6,693 nt of DNA. It comes from Pseudomonadota bacterium (lineage in GTDB: Bacteria > Pseudomonadota > Gammaproteobacteria > UBA5335). Shown piece by piece: positions 1 through 6,621 of this stretch; within the stretch, counting starts at the first letter, position 1; each line of letters begins with the position of its first letter. The notes under the pieces are model-generated. The model was not told the origin of the DNA. It ran no database searches and saw nothing but the letters and a program-made list of their open reading frames with translations. Made by a program: the position numbers and the translations under genes. The stretch spans positions 1 to 6,693 of the forward strand of contig PKCW01000320.1 of assembly GCA_002862965.1 (NCBI GenBank). The letters run 5' to 3'.

Positions 1-261
1 CGGCATCTGGCGGTCAGTTCCACCAAATCCATGACGGGCCACATGCTCGGCGCCGCGGGAGCCGTGGAGGCGGCCTTTGCCATTCTGGCCCTGCGCGACC
101 AGGTGATTCCGCCGACCATCAATCTGGACGCGCCCGATCCGGAGTGCGATCTGGATTATGTGCCGCATCAGGCCCGCGAGGCATCGCTGGACGTGGTGCT
201 GTCCAACTCCTTTGGCTTCGGCGGCACCAACGGTTCTTTGATCTTCCGACGCTTTTCCTGA
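1..261 (+). CDS. fabF: 3-oxoacyl-[acyl-carrier-protein] synthase II, C-terminal 86 residues (5' end outside window)
   Basis: FabF is a cytoplasmic condensing enzyme of type II fatty acid synthesis that extends acyl-ACP with malonyl-ACP. The frame is open from base 1 and ends at TGA 259-261, so only the C-terminal part of a protein of about 410 residues is present. Visible motifs are SSTKSMTGH, which holds the conserved lysine and the second catalytic histidine (K335 and H340 in E. coli FabF), then [15 protein letters not shown], and the terminal [14 protein letters not shown] with the glycine-rich loop and gating Phe. The catalytic Cys and first His would lie upstream of the window. The match to E. 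coli FabF over this segment is close to residue for residue as I recall it. FabB is less likely, because the [14 protein letters not shown] stretch is FabF-like. It heads the plus-strand gene run. pabB follows in the same reading frame after a 21-base gap. Confidence 0.96.
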   Translation, partial: RHLAVSSTKSMTGHMLGAAGAVEAAFAILALRDQVIPPTINLDAPDPECDLDYVPHQAREASLDVVLSNSFGFGGTNGSLIFRRFS

Positions 262-265
262 CCCC

Positions 266-270
266 TGAGG
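266..270 (+). promoter_or_regulatory. Shine-Dalgarno-like site for pabB
   Basis: TGAGG lies in the only gap (262-282) within the plus-strand run and sits 12 bases before the GTG at 283. The spacing is somewhat long, but no other in-frame ATG or GTG exists between the fabF stop and the conserved PabB N-terminal region, so it supports the GTG start. The following TTTTT (271-275) has no GC-rich stem directly before it and does not look like a terminator. Confidence 0.45.
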
Positions 271-282
271 TTTTTCGCGCCG

Positions 283-1611
283 GTGCCCGCCGCTGCCGCC
301 GTTCATGTCCAGAAGCTCCCGGCGCGTCCGGATCTGCTGGCCCTGCACGCCCGGTTTCCGGCGCGTTACCCCTTGCTCCTGGAAAGCGCCGCAGCCCATT
401 CCCTGACCGGTCGCTACGACCTCCTGCCCGCCTTTCCAGAAACCCTCATCACCGCCCGCGATCGCGGCGCGGATTTTCTCGGTGAACTGGCGGCCGCCTG
501 CCGCCATACGCCGGAGGCCGCTGATCACGACCTGCCTTTCGTCGGCGGGTGGATCGCCTATCTCGGCTATGAACTGGCCGGAGCGATCGAGCCGCGGCTG
601 CGGCTGCCTCAGCCCGTGGACTCCGCCCTCCCCATGGCCCTGGCCTGGCGCTGTCCCGCCGCGCTGATTCATGATCATCTGCGCGGCGAGAGCTGGGCGG
701 TGGCGGAACGCGAGCAGGATCTGGGGCGTCTGATGACCGACTTGTCGCGGGCCGCAACGCCCGGCACATCCTTGCCCCCCCACCACCTGAGCGAGCAGGA
801 TCCCGCCCGTCATCTGGCGGCCATCGCCCGCGCGCAGGACTACATCCGCGCGGGCGACATCTTCCAGGCCAATCTGTCCCGGCTTTGGCAGGCGGACTTC
901 GACTCGCCGGTGACGCCCGCAGCCTTGTATGCACGCTTGCGCCGCACCAATCCGGCGCCGTATGCCGCCTCGCTGCGGTGGGGGGATGCGGCCGTGCTGT
1001 CCAGCTCCCCGGAGCGCCTGTTGCAGGTCGCGGCGGGATGGATCCAGACCCGCCCCATTGCCGGCACGCGCCGACGCGCCCGCGATCCCGTCGAGGACGA
1101 AGCCCTGGCGCGTGAGTTGCTGGGCCATCCCAAGGAGCGCGCCGAGCATGTGATGCTCGTGGATCTGGAACGCAACGATCTGGGCCGCATCTGCCGGCCG
1201 GGCACCGTGCGGGTCAGCGAGCGGCTGCAAGTCGAGACCTATGCCCATGTCCACCACATCGTCTCGGCGGTGGAAGGTGAGTTGCGCGCCGACGTGGATG
1301 TGGCGGCCATTCTGGCGGCGCTGTTCCCGGGTGGGACCATCACCGGTTGCCCCAAGGTGCGCTGCATGGAGATCATTGCCGAACTGGAAGGCGAGGCGCG
1401 GGGTCCCTATACCGGATCCGTCGGTTATGTCAGCCGGAACGGGCGCATGGACTTCAACATTCTGATCCGGACCGCCCACCTCGACGGCCGCCGCCTCAGC
1501 TTCCGCGCCGGGGGCGGCATCGTTGCCGATTCGGATCCCGAACGGGAACTGGCGGAGACCCGCATCAAGGCCAAGGGCATCCTCCAGGCACTGGAGACGC
1601 CCCCATGCTGA
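283..1611 (+). CDS. pabB: Aminodeoxychorismate synthase component I (PabB), GTG start
   Basis: This chorismate-utilising enzyme aminates chorismate to 4-amino-4-deoxychorismate, the first committed step to p-aminobenzoate and folate. Ammonia normally comes from the glutaminase PabA, which is not in this window. It is 442 residues, against 453 in E. coli. An N-terminal LLLES element (31-35) resembles the tryptophan-site strand of TrpE/PabB proteins. The chorismate-binding domain fills the C-terminal half: PIAGT at 258-262, DLERNDLG at 294-301, a TITGCPKVRCMEII block at 352-365 and a glycine-rich AGGGIV near the end. Position 260 is Ala, where E. coli PabB has its nucleophilic Lys (PIKGT). Ala is also the TrpE residue, so anthranilate synthase is the main alternative. 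PKVRCMEII, the adjacent pabC and the absence of trp genes favour PabB. Its last 7 bases overlap pabC. Confidence 0.9.
   Translation: MPAAAAVHVQKLPARPDLLALHARFPARYPLLLESAAAHSLTGRYDLLPAFPETLITARDRGADFLGELAAACRHTPEAADHDLPFVGGWIAYLGYELAGAIEPRLRLPQPVDSALPMALAWRCPAALIHDHLRGESWAVAEREQDLGRLMTDLSRAATPGTSLPPHHLSEQDPARHLAAIARAQDYIRAGDIFQANLSRLWQADFDSPVTPAALYARLRRTNPAPYAASLRWGDAAVLSSSPERLLQVAAGWIQTRPIAGTRRRARDPVEDEALARELLGHPKERAEHVMLVDLERNDLGRICRPGTVRVSERLQVETYAHVHHIVSAVEGELRADVDVAAILAALFPGGTITGCPKVRCMEIIAELEGEARGPYTGSVGYVSRNGRMDFNILIRTAHLDGRRLSFRAGGGIVADSDPERELAETRIKAKGILQALETPPC
1593..1596 (+). promoter_or_regulatory. Shine-Dalgarno site of pabC inside the pabB 3' end
   Basis: GGAG lies 8 bases before the ATG at 1605, within the last codons of pabB. 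This fixes the pabC start even though its frame stays open far upstream (to about 1347), and it implies coupled translation of the two genes. Confidence 0.65.
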
Positions 1612-2444
1612 GCCTCGTGGACGGCGAACCGGCGACCGAGGTGCCGCTGGACGATCGCGGTCTGCAGTACGGGGAGGGCGTCTTCGAAACCCTGCTGGTC
1701 GACGCCGGTGAGCCGTTGGCCTGGGATCTGCACATGGCGCGCATGACGCGCGGTTGCCAGGCCCTGGGTCTGCCCGACCCGCCGCTCGCAGCCCTGCATC
1801 GGGATGCCCTTGGACTGTGCGGCGCGCAGGATGGCCCGGCCGTGCTGAAACTGACGCTGACCGTGCAAGGCGCCGGCCGTGGCTACGCCCGTCCGGCGTC
1901 TGTCGCATGGCGACGCATCGCTCAGGTCGCTCCCGCACCCGAGTGGCCTGCCGCAGACTACGAGCGCGGCATTCGGGTACGCTGGTGCCGGCAGTTATGG
2001 TTCCCCGAGCCGGGCCTCGCGGGTATCAAGCACCTGAACCGCATGACACAGGTTCTCGCGCGGGCCGAATGGGACGATCCCGGCATCGCCGAGGGCCTGC
2101 TGCGCGATCCTGCCGGCGCGGTGATCGGCGGGACGATGAGCAATCTGTTCGCGGTGTGCAACGAGACCCTGCTGACCCCATTGATCCGCAACTGCGGGAT
2201 GGCCGGCACGCTGCGCGCCCGGATCATGGCCTGCGCCGGAGAACTCGGCATACCGCTCCGCGAAACCATGCTGTCGGCCACGGATTGCCATCGCGCCGAC
2301 GAACTGTTGCTCTGCAACGCCGTACGCGGGATTCGCCCGATCCGCATCCTCGGGCGCCAATCGTTCTCGGCAGGCTCTGTGACGAGAGCCTTGCAGGCGG
2401 CCATCGCCGGTCCGTGGCCGCGACCGGCGAGCGGGGCCGAATGA
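1605..2444 (+). CDS. pabC: 4-amino-4-deoxychorismate lyase (PabC), PLP-dependent
   Basis: PabC removes pyruvate from 4-amino-4-deoxychorismate to give p-aminobenzoate, the step after PabB. It is a cytoplasmic fold-type IV PLP enzyme of the branched-chain aminotransferase superfamily. It has 279 residues (E. coli 269). Motifs in order: DDRGLQYGEGVFETLL near residues 16-31 (the family N-terminal signature), GIKHLNRM with the PLP-binding lysine at K142 (K159 of E. coli), and GTMSNLFAV, the phosphate-side signature of the lyase. The lysine context, KHLNR, is typical of PabC rather than IlvE (which has K in a different context) or D-amino acid transaminase. The start at ATG 1605 follows GGAG and the N-terminus MLSLVDG matches the family. 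It overlaps pabB by 7 bases and mltG by 4 (ATGA). Substrate assignment is strengthened by the neighbouring pabB. Confidence 0.94.
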   Translation: MLSLVDGEPATEVPLDDRGLQYGEGVFETLLVDAGEPLAWDLHMARMTRGCQALGLPDPPLAALHRDALGLCGAQDGPAVLKLTLTVQGAGRGYARPASVAWRRIAQVAPAPEWPAADYERGIRVRWCRQLWFPEPGLAGIKHLNRMTQVLARAEWDDPGIAEGLLRDPAGAVIGGTMSNLFAVCNETLLTPLIRNCGMAGTLRARIMACAGELGIPLRETMLSATDCHRADELLLCNAVRGIRPIRILGRQSFSAGSVTRALQAAIAGPWPRPASGAE

Positions 2445-3493
2445 CGCCCGGCAGCCCGACGCAACCCAGCCTTGTGAGCCGGCTGCGGGCGTTGCTCCCG
2501 ACGCTGTGGACATTGCTGGCGCTCCTCGCGATCGGCAGCGGTTGGGCGATGTTCGAGCATTACCGGCACCGGCCGCTCGGAATCGAGTCGCCCCAGACCC
2601 TTGAAATCCAGCCCGGAGACGGCTTTTCGACCATCACCCGCAAGCTGCAGGAGCAGCGCATTCTCGGCTGGCGCTGGCCGTTCACGATGCTGGCGGCATT
2701 CGAGGGGCAGACGGGGCGAATCCGTGCGGGCGAGTACCGCCTCGCGCCCGGCCTGACACCGCAAGGCTTGCTGGACCAACTCATCAAGGGAGAGATCCTC
2801 CTGCACCGCATCACCCTGGTCGAGGGCTGGAGCGCGGCGCAGGTGCAGGTGGCGCTGCGCCAGCATCCGGCGATTCGACCCACACCCGACTTCGACTGGC
2901 CGAAGCTCATGGCCAGCCTGGGTACGCCCGATCTCTCGCCCGAGGGCCAGTTCTTTCCCGACACCTATTTGTTTGCCCGCGGCACGACGGATCAGACCCT
3001 GTTGCGACAAGCCCATGAACGCATGCGACAGGAACTCGCAAGCGCATGGGCGACCCGCGCAGCGGATCTTCCGCTCAGGACTCCATACGATCTGCTCATC
3101 CTGGCGTCCCTGGTGGAAAAGGAGACCGCAGTCGCCGATGAGCGGGCCCAGATCGCCGGCGTATTCGTGCGCCGACTGCAACTGGCCATGCCCTTGCAGA
3201 CCGATCCCACCGTGATCTTTTCCCTGGGCGCCGATTATTCAGGCAATCTCACCCGCGAGCACCTGCTGCGCCACCACCCTTACAATACGTATCGCAATCC
3301 GGGCCTGCCGCCGGGCCCGATCGCACTGGTGGGCCGCGCCGCGCTCGAAGCCGCAGCTCATCCGGCCCCCGGTCAGGCCCTCTATTTCGTGTCGCGCGGC
3401 GACGGCCGGCATGTGTTTTCCGATACGCTGGGCGAACACAACCGCGCCGTCGCGTGCCACCAGCGCAAAACCTGCCAGGGAAGTCCGCCATGA
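2441..3493 (+). CDS. mltG: Endolytic peptidoglycan transglycosylase MltG (YceG family)
   Basis: MltG is an inner-membrane lytic transglycosylase that cuts nascent glycan strands and is thought to terminate their polymerisation. The protein has 350 residues (E. coli 340). A short basic, cytoplasmic N-terminus precedes one transmembrane segment at about residues 18-38 (LLPTLWTLLALLAIGSGWAM), so the rest faces the periplasm. A LysM-like part follows (ETLEIQPGDGFSTI-type region, about 50-110). The YceG catalytic domain has EGQFFPDTYLF, then ASLVEKET with the presumed catalytic Glu at E226 (E218 in E. coli), LQTDPTVIF, YNTYRNPGLPPGPI, and the terminal FVSRGDGRHVFSDTLGEHN. All the hallmark motifs are intact. 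The start is the ATG of an ATGA overlap with pabC. The upstream SD is weak, so coupling probably matters. It ends in an ATGA overlap with tmk. Confidence 0.95.
   Translation: MTPGSPTQPSLVSRLRALLPTLWTLLALLAIGSGWAMFEHYRHRPLGIESPQTLEIQPGDGFSTITRKLQEQRILGWRWPFTMLAAFEGQTGRIRAGEYRLAPGLTPQGLLDQLIKGEILLHRITLVEGWSAAQVQVALRQHPAIRPTPDFDWPKLMASLGTPDLSPEGQFFPDTYLFARGTTDQTLLRQAHERMRQELASAWATRAADLPLRTPYDLLILASLVEKETAVADERAQIAGVFVRRLQLAMPLQTDPTVIFSLGADYSGNLTREHLLRHHPYNTYRNPGLPPGPIALVGRAALEAAAHPAPGQALYFVSRGDGRHVFSDTLGEHNRAVACHQRKTCQGSPP
3477..3481 (+). promoter_or_regulatory. Shine-Dalgarno site of tmk inside the mltG 3' end
   Basis: AGGGA lies 8 bases before the ATG at 3490. It selects this start over an in-frame upstream ATG at 3454, which would add a nonconserved leader of 12 residues inside mltG. 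Confidence 0.6.
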
Positions 3494-4125
3494 CATCGAC
3501 GGCACGGGGCCGCTTCATTACGCTGGAAGGCGCCGAGGGTGTCGGGAAAAGCACCCATCTGCCCTTCATCGGCACCTTCCTGAGATCGCATGGCCTCGAT
3601 GTCGTCGAGACCCGCGAGCCGGGCGGCACGGCGTTGGCGGAAGCCATCCGGGGACTGTTTCTGCAGGACGCGCCCATGCCGGCGGCAAGCGAACTCATGC
3701 TGCTGTTTGCCGCCCGTGCCAGCCACCTCCAGGAAGTCATCCTGCCGGCCATGGCGCGCGGCACCTGGGTCGTTTGCGACCGCTTCACGGACGCCACCTA
3801 TGCTTACCAGGGTGGCGGACGGGGACTCGACCCCGCCTGGATCGCCGATCTGGAATGCCGCGTGCAGGGATCGACCCGACCGGATCGGGTGCTCGTCCTC
3901 GATGCACCGGTCGCAATCGGCCGAGGACGGGTCGCCGCACGACGCGGCCGGCAGGATCGCATCGAAGTGGAAGACATGGCCTTTTTCGAACGCGTCCGGG
4001 CCGTGTATCGGGAACGGGCACGGCAACCGGGCTACCGCCTCATCGATGCAACCGGGTCCATCGACGCCGTCCAGCGGGAACTGGCGCGCCAACTGGAAGA
4101 CCTTCTGGCGCAGCGAGCATCCTGA
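3490..4125 (+). CDS. tmk: Thymidylate kinase (dTMP kinase)
   Basis: Tmk phosphorylates dTMP to dTDP with ATP in the cytoplasm, an essential step of dTTP supply. It has 211 residues (E. coli 213). The P-loop GAEGVGKST spans 14-22. TREPGGT (41-47) holds the Arg/Glu that contact dTMP. The DR-containing motif DRFTDATYAYQGGGRG spans 97-112, with D97-R98 and the QGGGRG loop. The lid region RGRQDRIE (152-159) carries the arginines of the type II (E. coli-like) enzyme, in which the P-loop position after the first Gly lacks the catalytic Arg. DRF in place of DRH/DRY is also found in pseudomonad enzymes, as I recall. The start is fixed by AGGGA eight bases upstream and by the ATGA overlap with mltG. 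It shares one base with holB (TGATG). Confidence 0.97.
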   Translation: MTSTARGRFITLEGAEGVGKSTHLPFIGTFLRSHGLDVVETREPGGTALAEAIRGLFLQDAPMPAASELMLLFAARASHLQEVILPAMARGTWVVCDRFTDATYAYQGGGRGLDPAWIADLECRVQGSTRPDRVLVLDAPVAIGRGRVAARRGRQDRIEVEDMAFFERVRAVYRERARQPGYRLIDATGSIDAVQRELARQLEDLLAQRAS

Positions 4126-5198
4126 TGGACCCGACGGTGGACACCGCGGCGGAGACGACCCCGGTTTTTCCCTGGCAGATGCCGCTTTGGACCCGACTCG
4201 GCGAGGCTCGTCGGCGCGATCGACTGGCTCACGCCTACCTGTTGGCCGGGCCGCCCGGCGTGGGCAAACGCGTCCTGGCGTGGCGCATCGCCGCAAGTGT
4301 GCTCTGCCGGAGCCCGTTGGCGGACGACCGCGCCTGCGGCCAGTGCCCGGACTGCCGGTTGCTCGAGGCCGGGACCCACCCGGACTGCGCCGTCGTCGAG
4401 CCCGAAAGTGGCAAGGCGCAGATTTCGATCGAGGCGGTCCGCGAACTGGGCGCCGATCTGACCCAGACCGCCCACCAAGGCGGAATGCGCGTCGCGCTGA
4501 TCGTTCCGGCCGAGGCCATGACGCCGCAGTCGGCCAACAGCCTGCTGAAAACGCTCGAAGAACCGCATGGGCGCGTGCTGCTGATCCTGATCAGCGACCG
4601 GCCGCTCGCGGTGCTGCCGACCCTGCGCAGCCGCTGCCAGCGTCTGGACTGTCCCGCTCCATCGCAGGATGTCCTCCGGGGCTGGCTCCGCCAGGAGTAT
4701 CCCGACGAGCGCCGGTTGCTGCGGGCGCTCACCCTGGCGGGCGGCGCGCCGCTACACACGCGGTCCTATCTCGACGACGCCGAGGTGCAGCGGCTGGACC
4801 GATTGGCGCAGGACAGCCTCCTGGTCATGACGGGCACGGCCGATCCGCTCGCGGTCGCTGCGCGCTGGGCGACCGGGGAATCCCCCGACCTTCTGGGCCT
4901 CTGGATGGTGCGGTTGGCCGAGGAAATGGCACGGCTGCGCATTCTCGGTCACGGCCCGCCGCCGGTCCTGCTCGATCTCGATACCCGGACCCTGCAGAGG
5001 ATGCTCGCCCGTGCCGATAATGAAGATGTGCTTGCCTATGGCGCGTTTGCGCGGCAAGCACGCCTGTGGCTCGTGCAGGGTGCCGCGCAGCGTCAAGGAC
5101 TTCTTGAAAGTCTGCTGATCCCGCTGGCGGCGGGCTTGCATGCGTTCAGGGCCCAAAATCCGGGTAGGACAGGTTTGCCGAGAGAGACGACATCGTGA
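4125..5198 (+). CDS. holB: DNA polymerase III subunit delta' (clamp loader)
   Basis: The delta' subunit is the rigid stator of the clamp loader that places the beta sliding clamp on DNA. It has 357 residues (E. coli 334). An AAA+ domain carries a P-loop-like GPPGVGKR at 42-49, where Arg replaces the usual Ser/Thr, consistent with delta' not hydrolysing ATP. A zinc module follows with C61, C71, C74 and C77 (CGQCPDC), then SANSLLKTLEEP (136-147) and the SRC motif (169-171), whose Arg acts as an arginine finger towards a neighbouring subunit in the E. coli complex. The C-terminal helical collar region is poorly conserved, as is usual. The AAA+ arrangement also resembles DnaX, but the Arg in the P-loop and the short length argue for HolB. 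The start at ATG 4125 gives about 13 poorly conserved residues before the FPW motif. An internal ATG at 4179 is less likely. It overlaps pilZ through GTGA. Confidence 0.95.
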   Translation: MDPTVDTAAETTPVFPWQMPLWTRLGEARRRDRLAHAYLLAGPPGVGKRVLAWRIAASVLCRSPLADDRACGQCPDCRLLEAGTHPDCAVVEPESGKAQISIEAVRELGADLTQTAHQGGMRVALIVPAEAMTPQSANSLLKTLEEPHGRVLLILISDRPLAVLPTLRSRCQRLDCPAPSQDVLRGWLRQEYPDERRLLRALTLAGGAPLHTRSYLDDAEVQRLDRLAQDSLLVMTGTADPLAVAARWATGESPDLLGLWMVRLAEEMARLRILGHGPPPVLLDLDTRTLQRMLARADNEDVLAYGAFARQARLWLVQGAAQRQGLLESLLIPLAAGLHAFRAQNPGRTGLPRETTS

Positions 5199-5548
5199 GT
5201 GACCCCCAGACATCCGCAGGTGGCATCCTCAACATCACCATCAAGGACAAGCCGGCGCTGTACGAGGCCTACATGCCCTTCATCCGCAACGGCGGGCTGT
5301 TCTACCCGACGCTCAAGCCCTACCGGCTCGGGGACGAGGTCCTGCTGCTGCTCACCTTGATGGAGGAGAGCGAACGCATGGCCGTCGCCGGGCGCGTGGT
5401 CTGGATTACGCCACCCGGCGCCCAGAACCGTCGGCGCACCGGGATCGGCGTCCAGTTCAACCCCAAGGATGAAGGGGTTACACAGAAACGCATCGAGGTG
5501 TATCTGGCCGGCGCGCTGGATGGAGCCCGTCCGACGCTGACCTTGTGA
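5195..5548 (+). CDS. pilZ: Type IV pilus assembly protein PilZ, GTG start
   Basis: PilZ is a small cytoplasmic protein required for type IV pilus biogenesis and twitching. In xanthomonads it bridges the extension ATPase PilB and FimX. It has 117 residues, against about 118 in Pseudomonas aeruginosa, with the characteristic TIKDKPALYEAYMPFI and NGGLFYPTLKPYRLGDEV near the N-terminus, then VAGRVVWITPPGAQ and GIGVQF in the beta-barrel. The RxxxR and D/NxSxxG motifs of c-di-GMP-binding PilZ domains are absent, so this is the founding PilZ class, which is believed not to bind c-di-GMP directly. The GTG start at 5195 overlaps the holB stop (GTGA), and the purine-rich GAGAGA upstream may serve as ribosome-binding site. 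It is the last gene of the plus-strand run. tatD, often next in related genomes, is not found here. Confidence 0.95.
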   Translation: MSDPQTSAGGILNITIKDKPALYEAYMPFIRNGGLFYPTLKPYRLGDEVLLLLTLMEESERMAVAGRVVWITPPGAQNRRRTGIGVQFNPKDEGVTQKRIEVYLAGALDGARPTLTL

Positions 5549-5577
5549 ATTCCGCCGGCGGCAGGTGGGGATGCCGA
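5549..5577. other. Convergent intergenic gap of 29 bases without a clear terminator
   Basis: The gap separates the pilZ stop from the waaC stop on the opposite strand. It contains the self-complementary CCGCCGGCGG (5552-5561), but this has no room for a loop and no T-run on either side. I do not call a rho-independent terminator. Transcripts from both sides probably run into each other or end by another mechanism. Confidence 0.6.
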
Positions 5578-6597
5578 TCAATTGCCCTCGTTCATCTGCG
5601 CCTTGAACCGTGACCAGATCGCCTCGGGTGGAAGCGTCGTATAGCAGGCAGGCGTCCCGGCGCCCGGCCCGGTCAGGTGCCGGCACAGGCGTTGTCGGCA
5701 AGGGGAGCAGAGCGACTGGGCCTGAAGATTGACGCCGCGACTCCCTTGCAAGCCGGTCAGACGGCTATCCGTCGCGCCGTAGATACCAACCACCGGTCGC
5801 CCCAGCGCGCAGGCCAGATGCCCCAGACCGCTATCGACCGTGATCAGCCCGCCCGCCGCCGCCAGAACGTCCATCAGGGCCGCCAGCGACATGGCCGGCA
5901 ATACCTCGCTACGCCGGCTGCCGTGAGCCAGCGCTTCGGCGCGGGCCTTTTCATCGGCGTTTCCCCACGGCAAAGCCACCCGATAGCCGTCCGCTTCGGC
6001 GAGCGCGATCAGCGCGGCCCAGGCAGGGTCGGGATAGTGCTTGCTGGCCCAGGTGGTCCCGTGCAAGAAGACGAGCCGCCGTCGATCCCCCTGTGGATCC
6101 TGGTCCAGGCCATAGTCCGCCGGGCCCGTCGGCCGTGCATATCCCAGCGCATCGGCGAAGAGCCGGCGTACCCGCTCGATCGCGTGCATCGTCGGGGCAA
6201 CCTCGATGCGATGGTGATAGCTGAGCGCCACCAGGGGTTCGCGTGCCGAATCCCGTGAAAAGCCGGCTCGAGGGCCACTGCCCACGCCACTGATCAGCGC
6301 GCTTTTATAGAGGCCCTGGGCATCGATGATGAGGCCGTATCGCTGCGCGCGAAGGGCGCGACGACCCTGCAGGGCGTCCCGCCAGTTGCGTTGGTGCAAG
6401 GGTTGCCCGCGCAGCCGCCGCAGGGGCAGGGGAATGACGCGGTCGACCGCCGGATGTCGCGCCGGTATGGCCGCGAACCCGGGTTCGACGGCCCAGTCCG
6501 CGCGCAGTCCCGGGATGGCCTTGGCCGCATCGGTCAGCGCCGGCAGGGTGTGGACCACGTCTCCCAGCGATGAGAGCTTGACGATCAAAATCGGCAG
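5578..6597 (-). CDS. waaC: Lipopolysaccharide heptosyltransferase I (WaaC/RfaC), probable CTG start
   Basis: WaaC transfers the first L-glycero-D-manno-heptose from ADP-heptose to Kdo2-lipid A at the cytoplasmic face of the inner membrane, building the LPS inner core. It is a GT-B glycosyltransferase of family GT9. From the CTG at 6597 it has 339 residues (E. coli 319) and begins MPILIVKLSSLGDVVHTLPA, putting the catalytic Asp at position 13 exactly as in E. coli. HGTTWASKHYP holds a Lys at 186 (K192 in E. coli), and VDSGLGHLACALGRP holds the ADP-heptose-binding Asp at 255. A C-terminal Cys group (297, 300, 305, 318) precedes TLPPEAIW. GGAG lies 9 bases before the CTG. The alternative is TTG at 6621, adding eight residues with a poor ribosome-binding site. 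WaaF is less likely given the WaaC-like N-terminus. It is convergent with pilZ. Confidence 0.92.
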   Translation of the reverse strand: MPILIVKLSSLGDVVHTLPALTDAAKAIPGLRADWAVEPGFAAIPARHPAVDRVIPLPLRRLRGQPLHQRNWRDALQGRRALRAQRYGLIIDAQGLYKSALISGVGSGPRAGFSRDSAREPLVALSYHHRIEVAPTMHAIERVRRLFADALGYARPTGPADYGLDQDPQGDRRRLVFLHGTTWASKHYPDPAWAALIALAEADGYRVALPWGNADEKARAEALAHGSRRSEVLPAMSLAALMDVLAAAGGLITVDSGLGHLACALGRPVVGIYGATDSRLTGLQGSRGVNLQAQSLCSPCRQRLCRHLTGPGAGTPACYTTLPPEAIWSRFKAQMNEGN

Positions 6598-6606
6598 GTC
6601 ACAGCG

Positions 6607-6610
6607 CTCC
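6607..6610 (-). promoter_or_regulatory. Shine-Dalgarno site supporting the CTG start of waaC
   Basis: On the minus strand GGAG (plus-strand CTCC at 6607-6610) lies 9 bases before the CTG codon at 6597-6595. It is too far (18 bases) from the next downstream TTG, and it lies inside the frame if TTG 6621 were used. It is the only good ribosome-binding match near the conserved N-terminus. Confidence 0.5.
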
Positions 6611-6621
6611 AGGAAAAGCAA

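Noticed and set aside
262..282. Possible terminator between fabF and pabB (GAGG followed by TTTTT)
   Set aside because: There is no inverted repeat before the T-run, and the TGAGG is better explained as the pabB ribosome-binding site.
775..781. Run of seven C in pabB, considered as a phase-variable tract
   Set aside because: The reading frame is intact across it, the run is short for slippage in a GC-rich genome, and pabB is a housekeeping gene.
1958..3181. Long minus-strand open frame (407 codons) across pabC and mltG
   Set aside because: Its translation shows no recognisable family motif and is low in plausible structure, while the plus strand carries intact PabC and MltG. It is a by-product of high GC content.
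3382..4296. Minus-strand open frame (304 codons) opposite tmk
   Set aside because: It spans the junctions of mltG, tmk and holB, whose conserved motifs explain the sequence. The antisense product is rich in Arg, Pro and Ser with no domain.
3590..5020. Plus-strand open frame (476 codons) in another frame over tmk and holB
   Set aside because: The product is Arg/Pro/Gly-rich shadow coding with no motif, while tmk and holB are unmistakable in the other two frames.
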